This document shows, piece by piece, positions 1 to 47,779 of a DNA stretch of 64,000 nt. The DNA is from Plotosus lineatus (lineage: Eukaryota > Chordata > Actinopteri > Siluriformes > Plotosidae), in the NCBI GenBank assembly GCA_024760905.1, contig CM045745.1, positions 8,038,782-8,102,781 of the forward strand, written 5' to 3'. The position numbers were made by a program, and so were the translations under genes. The stretch's first letter is position 1, and every line of letters starts with the position of its first letter. A model generated the notes under the pieces. The model saw only the letters and a program-made list of their open reading frames with translations. It ran no database searches and was not told the DNA's origin.

Positions 1-863
1 GCAATTGTGCATGGTTTTGTTAGCTCTTGACGGGTGGTCAGTCTCAGCTGGCTGGATTTTTTTTTTTTTTTTTGTGATTTATTTGATCTGTAAGCCAGAG
101 TGGTTAAAGAGTGTCTGCTTACACTCGTGTAGCTTAGAGTAAGCGCGGCCTACCAAATCAATAAAAAGCCTGTCTTTGTGCACCATCTGTATGCCGTCTC
201 GGTTGGCATTGAGACCCATAAAAGGAATTTGTTGTAGAGAGCCAAGTACGCACCATTTTTACTGTACCTTTGCTCAGATAGCCAGTGCTATAAACCTCAT
301 CTGCCAACAAACTAAATTAAAGGAGATGCTTGTGTTTTTAAATTTAGCAAGGACTTTTTTTTTTTAATTCTGATTCAGAGCAGTTATTTCTTAGTAGTTT
401 AATACATAGAATTCTTTCAATATTTCATTCCTGATATGTTCAACTTTAGAAAATGTCTAATCATATAGTTTCACCTTGTTAAATCTACTGAATCTTTATG
501 ATTTAGGGACCATTTAAAGCACTGCTAATATCCAAGTTGTTCATTTTTATACAGCGTTCTTGAATTAGTCGATTCAATATCAGTTTATACACTACAGAGG
601 AACATAGTGATCTAATTGGACATCTACCTGGGGATAAATCCTAAGTGGATAATGCTTGAATCAAAATGACATACACACAGTTTGTCAGTCACTGAAACAA
701 ATGGTGTCATTGTCATGCTTTAAAATTTAACAGTAAATGAAAAAGAAACATTTTTAGCTTTGCTGAGGGACTATTTAGCTAAATCCACATCATCTTCACC
801 ACAAAATTGCTGCTCATTTGTCATATTCTACGGTTTGCATTAGAGGGTTGTGTGAACATGTAC
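1..863. other. pde5a intron 12 (partial), no feature recognised
   Basis: This is AT-rich intronic sequence with a short poly-T at 58-73. Neither strand shows an exon matching the next expected PDE5 block (a tryptophan-rich LCRWILSVKKNYR-like segment). I see no recognisable repeat family. Confidence 0.5.
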
Positions 864-35998
<35,135 letters not shown>

Positions 35999-36007
35999 GT
36001 CGCACTA

Positions 36008-36250
36008 AAATCACCCGAGAAATAGCATTGGATGCGACCTTTCCATTTCAAGAAGAAAAAAAACGGGTTAATGTAAATGGCGAGCTTTCCCACGCTCTAC
36101 ACCCGTACAACGACCGTTGGTACTTGACGACAACGCGCGCGCGCGCGCTCACGCACGCACGCACGCACTCGACCGCCTCTTCAACACAAGGAGATTGACC
36201 TCTACACGCACGCGCCTCCCTCCCCCTCCCCCCTCTCTCTGACACACCCA
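36008..36250 (-). promoter_or_regulatory. pde5a 5' UTR and likely CpG-rich promoter
   Basis: Just upstream of the pde5a ATG the base composition changes from AT-rich to CpG-rich. Visible items are a CG/CGCA dinucleotide tract at about 36131-36173 and a G-rich, GC-box-like run on the minus strand at about 36214-36236. I see no clear TATA box. Beyond 36250 the sequence becomes (TAA/TTA)n. This position and composition fit a TATA-less CpG promoter. The transcription start cannot be placed from sequence alone. Confidence 0.55.
36011..36046 (-). promoter_or_regulatory. Upstream ORF in pde5a 5' leader
   Basis: This is a 12-codon ORF including its stop. The ATG is at 36046-36044 and TGA at 36013-36011, ending 12 bases before the main ATG. 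If the transcript starts upstream of 36046, this uORF could lower initiation at the main start. It also contains a second ATG in the same frame. It is short enough to arise by chance. Confidence 0.4.
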
Positions 36251-36269
36251 CACACTGATCAACTGATTA

Positions 36270-36294
36270 TTATATAATAATAATAATAATAATA

Positions 36295-36348
<54 letters not shown>

Positions 36349-36350
36349 AA
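36270..36350 (+). repeat. (TAA)n/(TTA)n tract
   Basis: Trinucleotide run that bounds the CpG-rich promoter region on its upstream side. Confidence 0.95.
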
Positions 36351-36544
36351 TTAATAACATCTAATATAAACACAACCCCAATCTTAACCCCAGAAGTCAA
36401 AATGGGAAGAAAAAACTATTTTGATTAAAAAAAATGTTTTCCTTATGGGACACAGTCACAAAAGCTCAAATTTGTCTGATATTCCTATCCATGTGGGGTC
36501 TGAGACATTTACTTTATACCCAAATACATGTTGACAAATACCCA

Positions 36545-36546
<2 letters not shown>

Positions 36547-36593
<47 letters not shown>
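36547..36593 (+). repeat. (ATC)n microsatellite
   Basis: About 15 ATC units in intergenic sequence. Confidence 0.95.
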
Positions 36594-36594
<1 letters not shown>

Positions 36595-36739
36595 TGTCAG
36601 GAATCCACTGACTCGAGTATGATTGTTCACTTGAATCAATGTCCTTTGCGTTCTTTGGTGACTAAACAGTCCAATGTGGGAGACACATATTGGTCGTCAG
36701 ATGGGATTTGGGTTTGGATTTGGATTTGGAGATCTTCTC

Positions 36740-36905
36740 CTGGTTTCCGTAGCATGAAGCAAGCTAGGAGTTTAACTCCTCCGGGATAAACCCTCGTCCA
36801 GGGCAGGTTACCTTCCCAGTATATTTACTGGTACCCAGTTACTGCAGGGTGGACAGATGCACCTTGCCCAAAGGCCTTAGCACAGTGCGGTCGGAATATA
36901 GGCCA
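36740..36905 (+). repeat. SINE-C body fragment
   Basis: CTGGTTTCCGTAGCATGAAG, GGGCAGGTTACCTTCCCAGT, GGTACCCAGTTACTGCAGGG and the reverse-order GGCCTTAGCACAGTG match SINE-C. Confidence 0.6.
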
Positions 36906-37059
36906 GTCCACAAAGTTGCTCCCTTCTTTTCTTTCTTTTCTTTTATTGTTTATTAATTTATCCTATTTATGTATCTACTTATGTATTTACTTATATAATA
37001 TATATGTATGTGTGTATGTTTGTATATGTATCTATTTTTGCACCCCCTACTGATGGTAC

Positions 37060-37130
37060 CTCAAGAGCCTGTAACAGTGAATTTCTCCATTGTGAGATTA
37101 ATAAAGCTGTATCTTATCTTATCTCACAAC
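37060..37130 (+). repeat. Retroelement 3'-tail-like sequence with (TATCT)n
   Basis: TTTCTCCATTGTGAGATTAA then TAAAGCTGTATCTTATCTTA. The same 45-bp sequence occurs twice more, at 41957 and 42048. It is like the 3' ends of some fish LINEs; family not assigned. Confidence 0.6.
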
Positions 37131-37177
37131 TTCCCAAACATGAGCCCAGCACCATTACACCACTTCTATAGTGTATT

Positions 37178-37312
37178 ACAGGTGGTGAAGGAAGACATGA
37201 AGGTAGTTGGTGAAAGAGAACAAAATTGCAAAGGATAGGGTGAGATGGAGGCAGATGATTCGCTGTGGCGACCCCTGAAGGGGAAAGCCGAAAGGAAAAG
37301 AAGAAGATAGTG
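37178..37312 (+). mobile_element. RTE-like 3' end fragment
   Basis: GTGGTGAAGGAAGACATGAA, GATGGAGGCAGATGATTCGC and GTGGCGACCCCTGAAGGGG then AAGCCGAAAGGAAAAGAAGA. This is the complete 3' end that the 10334 copy lacks. Confidence 0.85.
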
Positions 37313-37509
37313 TATTGCAGGTGGGCTCTTATATTGGGACTTACTTTGTGTTTGTCGACACATTAAAAAGTGATCATTGGTAATAGTTCCATGCCATTTT
37401 TTTTTAAAGCAGTAAAGCACTTTCTTGTGTAATTTGATCCTTACAAAGGACTGGTATCCTTTCCTCACCTCACACCTAGTTTTACCTGAATAGGTCCTGA
37501 ACCCAAACC

Positions 37510-38137
<628 letters not shown>

Positions 38138-38183
38138 TCTAACCATTAGGCCATGGCTGGTGTCCTACATAAATAAAAGCATC

Positions 38184-38184
<1 letters not shown>

Positions 38185-38233
<49 letters not shown>

Positions 38234-38234
38234 G
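38185..38234 (+). repeat. (AAT)n microsatellite
   Basis: About 16 AAT units directly ahead of a SINE-A head. Confidence 0.95.
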
Positions 38235-38562
38235 GGCCGGTGGATCACTGATTCCAAGGTTGGGGGTTCAAGCCCGCACTGTCAATGGGTTGTTACTGCT
38301 ATACCCCCAGTGCAGCTAACTGGGTTATCAAAGGCCGGCCATGTCTCTCACTGTCCATGGTGGGAGGTTCATGTAAAAGAACCATTTTCGACTTTCGTCC
38401 AGAGTAGCTGCATAGTCATCCATAGCCTGTTTCTGTCCTGCGATGGCCTGGTGAGCTGTCCAGGGTGTAGTCTGCTCTCACCCATAGTCAGCTGAGATAG
38501 GTAATTCGCCTCACCCCAACCCTAATTAGGATTAAGCAGTTCAGAAAATGAATGAATGAATC
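38235..38562 (+). mobile_element. SINE-A copy, tail B
   Basis: The head is partly lost (GGGCCGGTGGATCACTGATT). Box B is GGTTCAAGCCC. The tail is AACCCTAATTAGGATTAAGC then GAATGAATGAATC. Confidence 0.85.
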
Positions 38563-40784
38563 AATAATAATCATAATACAACCATTAAAAAAGGAACCAG
38601 ATCGATGGCATTTGCTAACTATGAATGTGTTCAATAATACTGTGTTTCCACCCCCCGCCTCCAGTGTCGGCCGGCAGTGGTGTAGCCTTACAAGCAGATG
38701 GTGCTTCCTTTTCTCCAGAGGGAACCAGGGAAACTTTGGAGACATATGTGGTCTCCTGGGCTCGAATGTGACTCCACATGTACGTGTTTGGAGAGAGATA
38801 ATTGTAGCCCTTTGCAGCATGGGCAACACCTTGGTCGTATGATTTGCCGGACTTATATTTAGTGAGGTGTGTAATCTTTTTTTATATCAGGATGCATTGC
38901 ACAGCTTCAAACTGGTTCATTTGCTGATTACTGAGCGTGAGAGAGGCTGCTAAGGACATACTGTATTGGAATAAAGGTGGGGTCTCTGTTTCCTTCTCTC
39001 TCCTTCCCATTTGCTCTCTCCATGCCTCGCCTTTCTTGCCACCAAAGTTGGTGTCCATAAAATCCAAGTACAGTATCAAATATCCAGTTGTCACTATATA
39101 CCGTACATTTTTATGCATGCATGAGCATGTTGCAGTGGAACATAGTCCAGATACAGTCACTCATCGTAACCTGAGCGAAACTTCCCCGCTTTGTTTTTTT
39201 TCAGTCACTAATCAAACAATGCTCAATTCTGTTGTATAATTCCCACTGGATTACATTAAACATTTCAACGTGCTATTGTAAACCCTGTCTTGAAGCATAG
39301 CCAGGGAAGATAACAGAAAGGGAGAATCACGATACACAATGACTTGATGGAAAAAGTGTTGTGCTTTCAGTGTGAAGCAATGAGCATTATTCAACGAGGT
39401 TATCTTTACTGGAAAAACGATTTACTTAACGATTAAGCTGGCGGGAAGATTAAAGGTACGAGCATCACGGGTTTCCATAAACTAAAAATGCACTGTAAAA
39501 GGGGGATAAAGTGAAGGATAATTCATGTGATGAAAATCGCTTCCTATAGCTGAAATGCATGTGTCCATGTACTTAGGATTACTTATTAGTATTCGTATGA
39601 TTCATAAAACATCCACAATCTAGATGCGAAAAGCTTATTCAGCACAGAACAGCCCCTGCCTGCTCGTACTCCCTCAATCAGGCCCTCTGCCCTCTCGCCG
39701 TTTTCCCATCAATAAACATACAGGCCTACAAAAGACTTTAAATGTGTTTTTTTTTTTTTTTTTTTTTTTTTTCAGCTATATAAATACATAATAACCTGAA
39801 AATAATATAAAAAGAAAAGTTTTCCTGCAGCCGATGAAGTGAATCTCAGCTGCGCACAGACCTTTAATTCTATTTTGGTGATAAAGGATTTCGAGTTGAA
39901 ATTTGAAGTCTTTAGTCCCCGTAAATAATATGGATAATTGTGCTCAATTAACATGTATTAATTCACATGCATGGACTGTTTACTGTCCTGAAACGTGACA
40001 TGCATCCGCCAACCTCAAGCATGCTTTTCGAGTACCGTTACCTTCAGCAGGCACCTCATTCGTCGTCGCATCATGTCTCCTTGGAAGCGATCACAGGGTC
40101 GCAAGCTGTGTTTTCAGGAGGAAATATGTGTCCTGAGCAAACAGCATGCCAACGAGGTTGATATGCTGTAGGTTTTGAAGCTGGAGAATTAAAAAAGGAG
40201 GTTGGGGTTGGTAAAGGAGGGGGTAACAAACACTTATGTGCGCTCACCCTTCCTCTCTTTCAATTTATCTGTCTCTCTTTTTTACTGAGAATCTGAGAAA
40301 ACACAGAGCCATCCCTGCTGAGCTTCAGAAAGTCCAGTATGACTTGAAATAAATACAAATTTAGACTTGGGGGAGGGGTAGGAGCAGAGCGGATGGGGGA
40401 ATATATGGAGGTCCTGTATTCACATTTCTGTACAACGAGAAAGGTCCATCAGTCTTGCAATATCAGGTCTGAACTCTTATGGCCTGTTTTGAAAGGTCTC
40501 TGCAGTGCCGCCATAAAACTGCCTCAAGCGAAGGGATGTTTACGTTTTCAGGCTTAAAGATAGAAAGTGTAGAAAAGCATAGTGACTGTTGTATTGAAAG
40601 TAAGACTATGCTCTTCTGGAACCAGCTTTCAAACATTCTGCTTTGGATTGCTGAACCCAAGACTACCCATTCGGAGAGGAAAACTACTGGTTGGTACCCT
40701 GTCAGAATCCTATTCAATTTAAATTAGGTTAAACATCCAAAAAAGTTTGTTTTTAACTAATTAAAATGTACTTTGTTCAGTACT
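38563..40784. other. Intergenic, mostly unassigned
   Basis: Unique-looking sequence with one poly-T at 39746-39772. Frames at 38488-38842, 38882-39239 and 40463-40727 overlap each other on opposite strands and show no family motif. I found no gene. A conserved noncoding element is possible but cannot be judged without alignment. Confidence 0.45.
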
Positions 40785-41075
40785 TAATGAGATCGGGAGG
40801 CTGGTGCCCATCCCAGCCGACTCCGGGCGAAGGCAGAGTACACCCTGGAAGGCTCGCCAGGCCATCGCAGGGCAGAAACACGCTGACGGCTATGCAGCTA
40901 CTCTTGTTGAAAGTCAGCAATGGTTCTTTTACATGAACCTCCCACCATAGACAGTGAGAGACATGGCCGGCCTTTGATAGCCCAGTTAGCTGCACTGGTG
41001 GGGACGGTGACAAGCTTCTAGAGAGTCGGACTCGAACCCTTAACCGTAGGATCAGCGATCCAGTGCCCTATAATA
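40785..41075 (-). mobile_element. SINE-A copy, tail B
   Basis: CCATCCCAGCCGACTCCGGG, CTTGTTGAAAGTCAGCAATG and GACTCGAACCCTTAACCG on plus. Confidence 0.85.
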
Positions 41076-41126
41076 CTCCATACCAGTCCCATATACCATG
41101 CATTTTTAACCAATCCAAAATGAGCA

Positions 41127-41148
41127 CACAAACACACACACACACACA

Positions 41149-41200
<52 letters not shown>
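41127..41200 (+). repeat. (CA)n microsatellite
   Basis: About 35 CA units with single interruptions. Confidence 0.95.
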
Positions 41201-41202
<2 letters not shown>

Positions 41203-41203
41203 A

Positions 41204-41398
41204 GCAGTGGGCGGCCATATTGTGGCACCTGGAGAGTAATTGGGGGTTAGGGCCTTGCTCGAGGGTACTTCAGCCATGAAGGTAGAAGAAGGAGGATATC
41301 CTCCCTGCCACCATACGTTTTTCCTGCTGGACCAAGAATTGAACCAGTGACCTTTCTGCCCCAAACCAGCTTCTCTACCCCTTGGGCCATGACTGGAC
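41204..41398 (-). repeat. tRNA-like SINE or LINE-associated repeat
   Basis: Plus strand: GGAGCAGTGGGCGGCCATAT, GGGCCTTGCTCGAGGGTACT, and a box-B-like reverse motif AGAATTGAACCAGTGACC. This is a fish-type interspersed repeat; family not assigned. Confidence 0.55.
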
Positions 41399-41609
41399 CC
41401 TATTGCTCCATAATGTTGCTGAGCCGTGTCCTGACCAACTAAAACAACAATACCCCGGTGTTAATATAGGAATTACGTATTTGGTCAGGCAGTTTATTTT
41501 GGGCTGTGGGAGGTCAGGAAACGTGTCTAGCTAGACATATTTTTATTGGTGAATCCAACCCAACACCAGCACAATAGAATAATGTCACAGTATTGGCTGT
41601 TTCAAATTG

Positions 41610-41762
41610 CTCCAAGGTGTGGCTGTGAATGTGAATGAATGGGTGTGTTGGTCCTGTGATGGGCTGGTGAGCTGTTCAGAGTGTAACACCACCACCCCGC
41701 CACACGAACTCAACCCATGCTCGAACCCTAGTAGGATTAAGGGCCTTGGCAAATGAGTGAGT
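41610..41762 (+). repeat. SINE-B tail fragment
   Basis: CTGTGATGGGCTGGTGAGCT and CCCTAGTAGGATTAAGGGCC. Confidence 0.65.
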
Positions 41763-41815
41763 AAGTGTGATGATAATTCTGGGGTTTTTAGGTGTCTTTC
41801 GGTAGTGCACTGAAA

Positions 41816-42266
<451 letters not shown>

Positions 42267-42689
42267 TAAACTAAAAAAAGCTGTATGTAAGAATTTGTAG
42301 TTATCTAATGGACCCTTACAGAAACAAGACTGTGGCAGTGTATGTGTATGTAAATGTGTAAACATTGATCTTGTATACTTTTCGGCACTTTTACTTTGTC
42401 ATTTCCAAAGGTGATGGATTATATACACAACAGAGCTTCTTCTTGTCAGGAAAAGCTCTGAAGCAAACTTGATTGGAATACATTTGCATTGCAGATTAGG
42501 ACTTAAAAAGCGCAATTCAAATGATCACTGAGTAAATGAGCTTGTTTGATATGATCATGGGGTGGTAGGTATCTGCATTTCTTTGCACACCTGCAGCAAA
42601 ACAGAACATTTCCTTTAATGTTCTCAAAGCAGTCCTCTGTGTTCTCTGCATTAATTTAGAGGATGCCTGATCTTTTATAAAGGAGATCA

Positions 42690-43045
42690 TCATCAGTTCT
42701 TTTTCTGTAATCGCTTCATCTTAATTAGGGTCATGGCGAGGCTGGCGCTCCCCGCAGCCGACTCCACATGAGGGCAGAGTACACCCTGGACACCTCACCA
42801 GGCCATCACAGGGCAGAAATATTGCTGACAGCTATGCAGCTACTCTTGTCGAAAGTCAGCAATGGTTGTTTTACATGAACCTCACACCATAGACAGTGAG
42901 AGACACAGCCGGCCTTTGATAGCCCAGATAGCTGCACGGGGGTGGGGGGGGGTGAGCAGTGACAACCCATGGAGAGTGGGGCTTGAACTCACAACCTTAG
43001 GGTCAGTGATCCAGCTCCCGATACCACTAGGCCACCACTGCCCCT
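42690..43045 (-). mobile_element. SINE-A copy, tail B
   Basis: Full-length minus copy, from CTGTAATCGCTTCATCTTAA (tail) to TAGGCCACCACTGCCCC (head). Confidence 0.85.
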
Positions 43046-43317
43046 TATAAAGGACATGTTTACATTATTTGAATAGTACTGTATATGTAAGATAAAATAT
43101 TTAATCAGAAGTTTAATGCAAATGAGACTCCATGGATAAATGTCATCCATTACATATATGATCAAAGGTTTGGCACAAGATTCTGCATACAAGATGATCA
43201 CATGAAATAGGATTATCTATGTCAGAAAAGCACATGTAATATAGAAACTGAACCCCTATGACATAGATATGAATAATTGAAAAAAAAAAGAAAAGAAAAA
43301 CATGCATGCAAAACCAA

Positions 43318-43475
43318 ACATGACATGTTTGCGCCACAGCTAGAAGGTCCTGGCTTTAATTTGTAGGTGCCACAAAACGTGCTTCTGTGTGCAGTTTGCA
43401 TGTTCTTCCTGTGCTTGCGTGGTTTTCCTCTGGGTTTTCTGGTTTCCTCCCAGTGCACAATTACATTCACATTCG
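43318..43475 (+). repeat. SINE-B 5' half, diverged
   Basis: GCCACAGCTAGAAGGTCCTG and GTGCAGTTTGCATGTTCTTC, GGTTTCCTCCCAGTG. Confidence 0.65.
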
Positions 43476-43499
43476 ACTAAAGTACCAATAGAAATGCAT

Positions 43500-43862
43500 T
43501 CATCCATTCATTCATTTTCTGTAACCGCTTAATCCTAATTAGGGTCGAGGGGAGGCTAGCGCCCACCCCAGCCAACCCAAGGTGAGGGCAGAGTACACCC
43601 TGGCCAGCTTGCCAGGCCATTGCAGGACGGAAACACACTGATTGCTATGTAGCTACTCTTGTCGAAAGTCAGCAATAGTTTGTTTTTTACATGAATCTCT
43701 CACCAGAGACAATGAGGGACACGGCCGGACTTTGATAACCCAGTTAGGTGCACGGGGGGGGGACACACACACACACACGCACAACCCACTGAGAGTGGGG
43801 CTTAAACCCACAAACTTGGGCTCAGTGATCCAGCACCTTTACCACCAGGCCACCACTGCCCA
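43500..43862 (-). mobile_element. SINE-A copy, tail B
   Basis: Tail CATTCATTCATTTTCTGTAA at the low end, head CAGGCCACCACTGCCCACC at the high end. Confidence 0.85.
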
Positions 43863-43889
43863 CCAAAACAAATAATGAAGTCAAATTTG

Positions 43890-44180
43890 ATTCATTCATT
43901 CATTTTCCAAGTCATCTAATTCTAATTTGGGTATCAGGAAAATCAGGCATCCATTTCAGCCAACTCTGGGGGACGTTAGGCTACATCCTGAACAGCTCAC
44001 CAGATCATTGCAGAGCAAACACACATGCAACCATTCACACTCTATTGGAACAGCCAAGTAGCCAACTGTGCATGTTTTGGACTATGGGAGGAAACCAGAG
44101 TACGCAGAAGAATCTCACACAAACAAAGAGAGAATATGCAAATTCCACACAAATTCCTACTGTCAAAGTGAATCACATGA
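43890..44180 (-). mobile_element. SINE-B copy, diverged
   Basis: TTCATTCATTTTCCAAGTCA, TTGGACTATGGGAGGAAACC and ATGCAAATTCCACACA on plus. Confidence 0.7.
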
Positions 44181-45303
44181 AAAAACCAAGTAGTAGACGC
44201 CACTAACCCAAACTGAGTCAATACATGGCAATAATTTGGCATCAGTAATCTGAGGTATATGTTAATTTATGCGTGTTTATAAGAAAATTAGCCAGCATGA
44301 TTTTCAAAGCATCTGACAGTGCTTTTCTGGAAACTTTGACTATCCTGCTTAGTTCTATATTTACCGACATCCTGACAGTCCACTTTCTTTTTTTTTTTTT
44401 TTTTTTTTTTTTGTGTATATGTTGCGTTAATTATACTAACCTAGGAACAGTTCCCCGTTACACTTTATTTTGTTTGGAAAAGTCAAGTTTGGAATTTTTT
44501 TTTTTTTTTTTTTTTAAATACAGACGTTATAAATTAAATATGTAATATTTCAGGCTTTTGCCTGATGCTGTATGCATACTGTATTATTATTGGATGCCTA
44601 AAATGTTAAAATAGTATGCTGAAAGTGGTCAGAGACATTCTGGCAAAGTGGTCAGAGACATTTACTTATAATTGTGTATAATTTTCACTTTGTGAAATAA
44701 ATTAAAGTAGTCTTTTCTCAGAAATGATGTTGGAAACTCATGACTCGAGGTATTTTATTTGAGGATTTAATACTCACTCCATCACAACAAGCCTGTTATA
44801 GGGGGACTGTGCATGTGCAGTGGGTTGCTATGGGAAAGAGAGAAATAAAATATTACGCACCACTGTTTACCTTTGGACTAATCTTGGAAACCAAGACACT
44901 GTCACTGTTGTGGGTTGCTACAACTACAACAAAATTACTAATTATAAGCCCTTGCTGATATAAATAAACTGATGTGCAGCTGAATAAACACTGGTGCAGA
45001 TACCATCAGCAACACAGTTTTATGTGCTTGTTAGTAGACTAAAAAGATAATATTTGACTTATCTTATTTTTTTTTAACTCATTTTGTAGTAAACTGAAAT
45101 CCACAGATGCACTTCCTCTATTTGATATTCACATTTACACCACAGTGGAAAAATAAGTCGGAATTGGTGTGATTTGAGCGAATAGACTGTATTTCAACCA
45201 CTTTGTTACTGGTCTTACTGGTGATACACCGTTATATTTGTCACAACTTCCTGTTAATACATTTTAAATCAGGTGTTGTAATCACTCTCTAATTAAAACC
45301 TCA
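44181..45303. other. Intergenic, mostly unassigned
   Basis: Contains poly-T runs at 44390-44412 and 44496-44517 and a direct repeat of AAAGTGGTCAGAGACATT at 44625 and 44645. No gene or repeat family recognised. Confidence 0.45.
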
Positions 45304-45321
45304 TATCTAGGGTCTCTGGTA

Positions 45322-45601
45322 GCACATGTAAGATGTTTTGGAGACAAAGTCAGAGAGGCCAGATTGAGATGGTTTGGACATGTACAGAGAAGGGATAGTG
45401 AGTATATTGGTAGTAGGATGCTGAGGTTTGAACTACCATGCAGAAGGCCTAGAGGAAGACCAAAGAGGAGATTTATGGATGTGGTGAAGGAGAACATGAA
45501 GGTCGTTGGTGTAAGAGAAGAAGATGCAGAAGATAGAGTGAGATGGAGGCAGATGATTTCCTGTGGCGGCCTCTGAAGGGAACAGCCAAAAGGGAAAAAA
45601 G
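45322..45601 (+). mobile_element. RTE-like LINE, 5'-truncated, with exact TSD
   Basis: It encodes HVRCFGDKVREARLRWFGHV, QRRDSEYIG and RRPRGRPKRRFMDVVKENMK to the 3' end (GATGATTTCCTGTGGCGGCC). ATCTAGGGTCTCTGGTA flanks it at 45305-45321 and 45602-45618, a 17-bp duplication (18 with the next G). It is a textbook target-primed, 5'-truncated insertion. Confidence 0.9.
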
Positions 45602-45618
45602 ATCTAGGGTCTCTGGTA

Positions 45619-46027
45619 GGACAGTGGTAACCTGGTGGTATAGGGCGCTGGATCACTGATCCTAAGGTTGGGGGTTCGAGTCCCAGTCTCCACAAGGTTG
45701 TCCCGGCCCCCCACCCCCCCACACCCCCCCCACCCCCCCGTGCAGCTAACTGGGTTATCAAAGGCGGGCCATGTCTCTCACTGTCTACGATGAGGTTCAT
45801 GTAAAAGAACCATTGCTGACTTTCGTAAAGAGTAGCTGCATAGCCGTCAGTGTGTTTCCGCCCCTTGCTAAAGGGTTGTGTCAGGAAGGGCATCGACGTA
45901 AAAACCTATGCCAAATCAAACATACGAATCATTAATATGACTTCCATGAAGATGGAGGCAGATGCTTCACTGTGGTAACCCCTGAAGGGAACAGCCAAAA
46001 GAAAAGAAAAGAAGAAGAAGAAGAAGG
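45619..46027 (+). mobile_element. SINE-A copy, RTE-type tail
   Basis: The head is GACAGTGGTAACCTGGTGGT, box B GGTTCGAGTCC, a C-rich spacer at 45705-45738, and a tail with GATGGAGGCAGATGCTTCAC and GGTAACCCCTGAAGGGAACA then (AAG)n. It abuts the LINE fragment head-to-tail. Confidence 0.88.
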
Positions 46028-46044
46028 TAATTTGCAGGTAATTA

Positions 46045-46385
46045 AGTGTGTGGTATCATCATGCCAGATTTATAAAAGTCCCTAACGCCTTCAGGATAAA
46101 AGGTTTGAATGGCTACAAATCTGGGAAGGAATTTCAGAAAAATCTCGGAATAAATTTAAATAATTTCACGAAAAGGAAAACCATCAAGAAGTCACAAATA
46201 TGTCAACGTACTGACAATTTCTGCAGAACCCAGCAAATTCAGCCAGAAAGTAGGCGATTTAATGTGAAAAGAAGTCCTGTAGAAAAACCTTAAAATTTCA
46301 GTACAAGCTCTGGTGGTCTGGTTGGCATGCCAGGTAACTATTATTATACTTAAAGAACATTAAAACAAGATGACAATCTAGTCTT
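46045..46385 (+). pseudogene. Possible Tc1/mariner transposase remnant, N-terminal side
   Basis: An open frame at 46048-46293 includes GYKSGKEFQKNLGI and a basic region. Together with the clearer C-terminal remnant at 46980-47275 it may be one Tc1-like gene split by the LINE at 46390-46880. The assignment of this half is weak. Confidence 0.3.
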
Positions 46386-46389
46386 TCAG

Positions 46390-46839
46390 TGATTGTATAA
46401 GCCTATGGTCACGAGCTTTGGGTAGTGACCGAAAGAACAAGATCACGGATACAAGCGGCTGAAATGAGATTCGCTTGCTAGGTGGTGAGGTTCTTTCTTA
46501 GAGATAAGGTGAGAAGCTCAGCCATCCGGGAGAGCTCCGAGTAGAACCACTGCTCCTTTGCATTGAGAGGAACCAGCCGAGGTGCTTGGGCATCTGGTTA
46601 GAATGCCTCCTGAACACCTCCCTGGTGTGGTGTTTCAGGCATGTCCAACCAGGAAGAGGCCCCGGGTCAACATAGCTGGAGGTATTATGTCTTTCGACTG
46701 GCCTGGGAACACCTCGGTGTCTGCCTGGAAGAGCTGAAGGAAGTGGCTGAAGAGAGGGACGTCTGGACCTCATTGCTTAGGTTGCTGCCTCTGTGACCTG
46801 GCCCTGGATTAAGCAGAAGAAGATGACGATGACGATGAC

Positions 46840-46879
<40 letters not shown>

Positions 46880-46880
46880 T
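46390..46880 (+). mobile_element. Fish LINE 3' end with (GAT)n tail
   Basis: It contains TGGTCACGAGCTTTGGGTAG, AAGAACAAGATCACGGATAC, GGTGCTTGGGCATCTGGTTA, CCTGGTGTGGTGTTTCAGGC and AGCTGAAGGAAGTGGCTGAA, ending in (GAC)n/(GAT)n at 46826-46878. The frames are broken. This is a common fish non-LTR element 3' end; clade not assigned. Confidence 0.8.
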
Positions 46881-46979
46881 ACGTATAAGCAAAGAACATG
46901 CCTTTGAGAGTATGCTCTGGACAGATAGATATTAAAAGTGCAGTTGTTTTGCCATAGTTCAGTATACATGTGAAAAAGA

Positions 46980-47275
46980 GAAGAACTTCATACCAACTGT
47001 GAAGGACAGTGGTGGAAATTTCATGGTCATCTGAAGTGCATAAACATAATTGATTCATCTTTGAATCCTGCAGAATATCAAAATATCCTCCAAGCTAACC
47101 AACTTCTTGTTTCTAAAAGTTAAAATTAAACTGGAAGTGGACCTTTCCACAGGATAATGATCCTAATCTTACTTGCAAATCCACCAGGAAAAACACAAGA
47201 AATTGCAGGCTATGGAAAGGCAAAGTCAACGTATAGATTTAAAGTCCATTCACATTTTGTGGAGGAGTTGAAAAA
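46980..47275 (+). pseudogene. Degenerate Tc1/mariner transposase, C-terminal part
   Basis: Across frameshifts the translation shows pieces resembling the family block DNDPxxTxKSTRK (here DNDPNLTCKSTRK) and, near the end, a PIxxLWxxLKK-like segment. Stops and frameshifts interrupt it, so it is not functional. Confidence 0.6.
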
Positions 47276-47282
47276 AGCAATA

Positions 47283-47779
47283 CAGGGATCCCTCACTTTC
47301 CGTGGTTAATGGGGACCGAGACCCCCCCTCCCCTCCCCCCCGGCGACCAGCGAATTCCGTGAAGTAGCATCGACCCCCCTGACTGACGTATAAGTACATG
47401 TATATGTGTATATAATATCAATAAATACATATTCAACACTATAAATGATTATAATAACAATTAAACATTCAAAAATAATGCATAAGATGTAAATAATATA
47501 TAAATACACACACATACAGACGCACACACGTACACACACATATGTGCGCACACACACTCAGATGCGCACCTCAGATAAAAATGTAAGTCGTTTTGTTGGG
47601 TTGTTTTTGTTTTTTTTTGGATAATTGGCTTTGTTTTGCAGGATTTTCCTTAACTTTTCTCTATTTTTCATTAATTTTCTTGTTTTTTTTTTTATTTTAT
47701 TTTTTGATGAATATTTTTGAAAAACCCGCAATGCACTGAAGCCGCAGAAACTGAAGCACAAAGTAGCGAGGGATCACTG
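47283..47779 (-). mobile_element. MITE-1, complete inverted copy with TA flanks
   Basis: The ends on plus are CAGGGATCCCTCACTTTCCG and GCGAGGGATCACTG, with TA on both sides. Length 497 bp, close to the copy at 28529. Confidence 0.85.

Noticed and set aside
38488..38842. Possible exon or gene in the unique stretch 38.5-39.2 kb
   Set aside because: Frames on both strands are short, overlap each other and lack family motifs or supported splice sites.
46498..46773. 91-codon minus-strand frame at the LINE 3' end
   Set aside because: It is antisense to a recognisable, broken LINE 3' end and has no family match.
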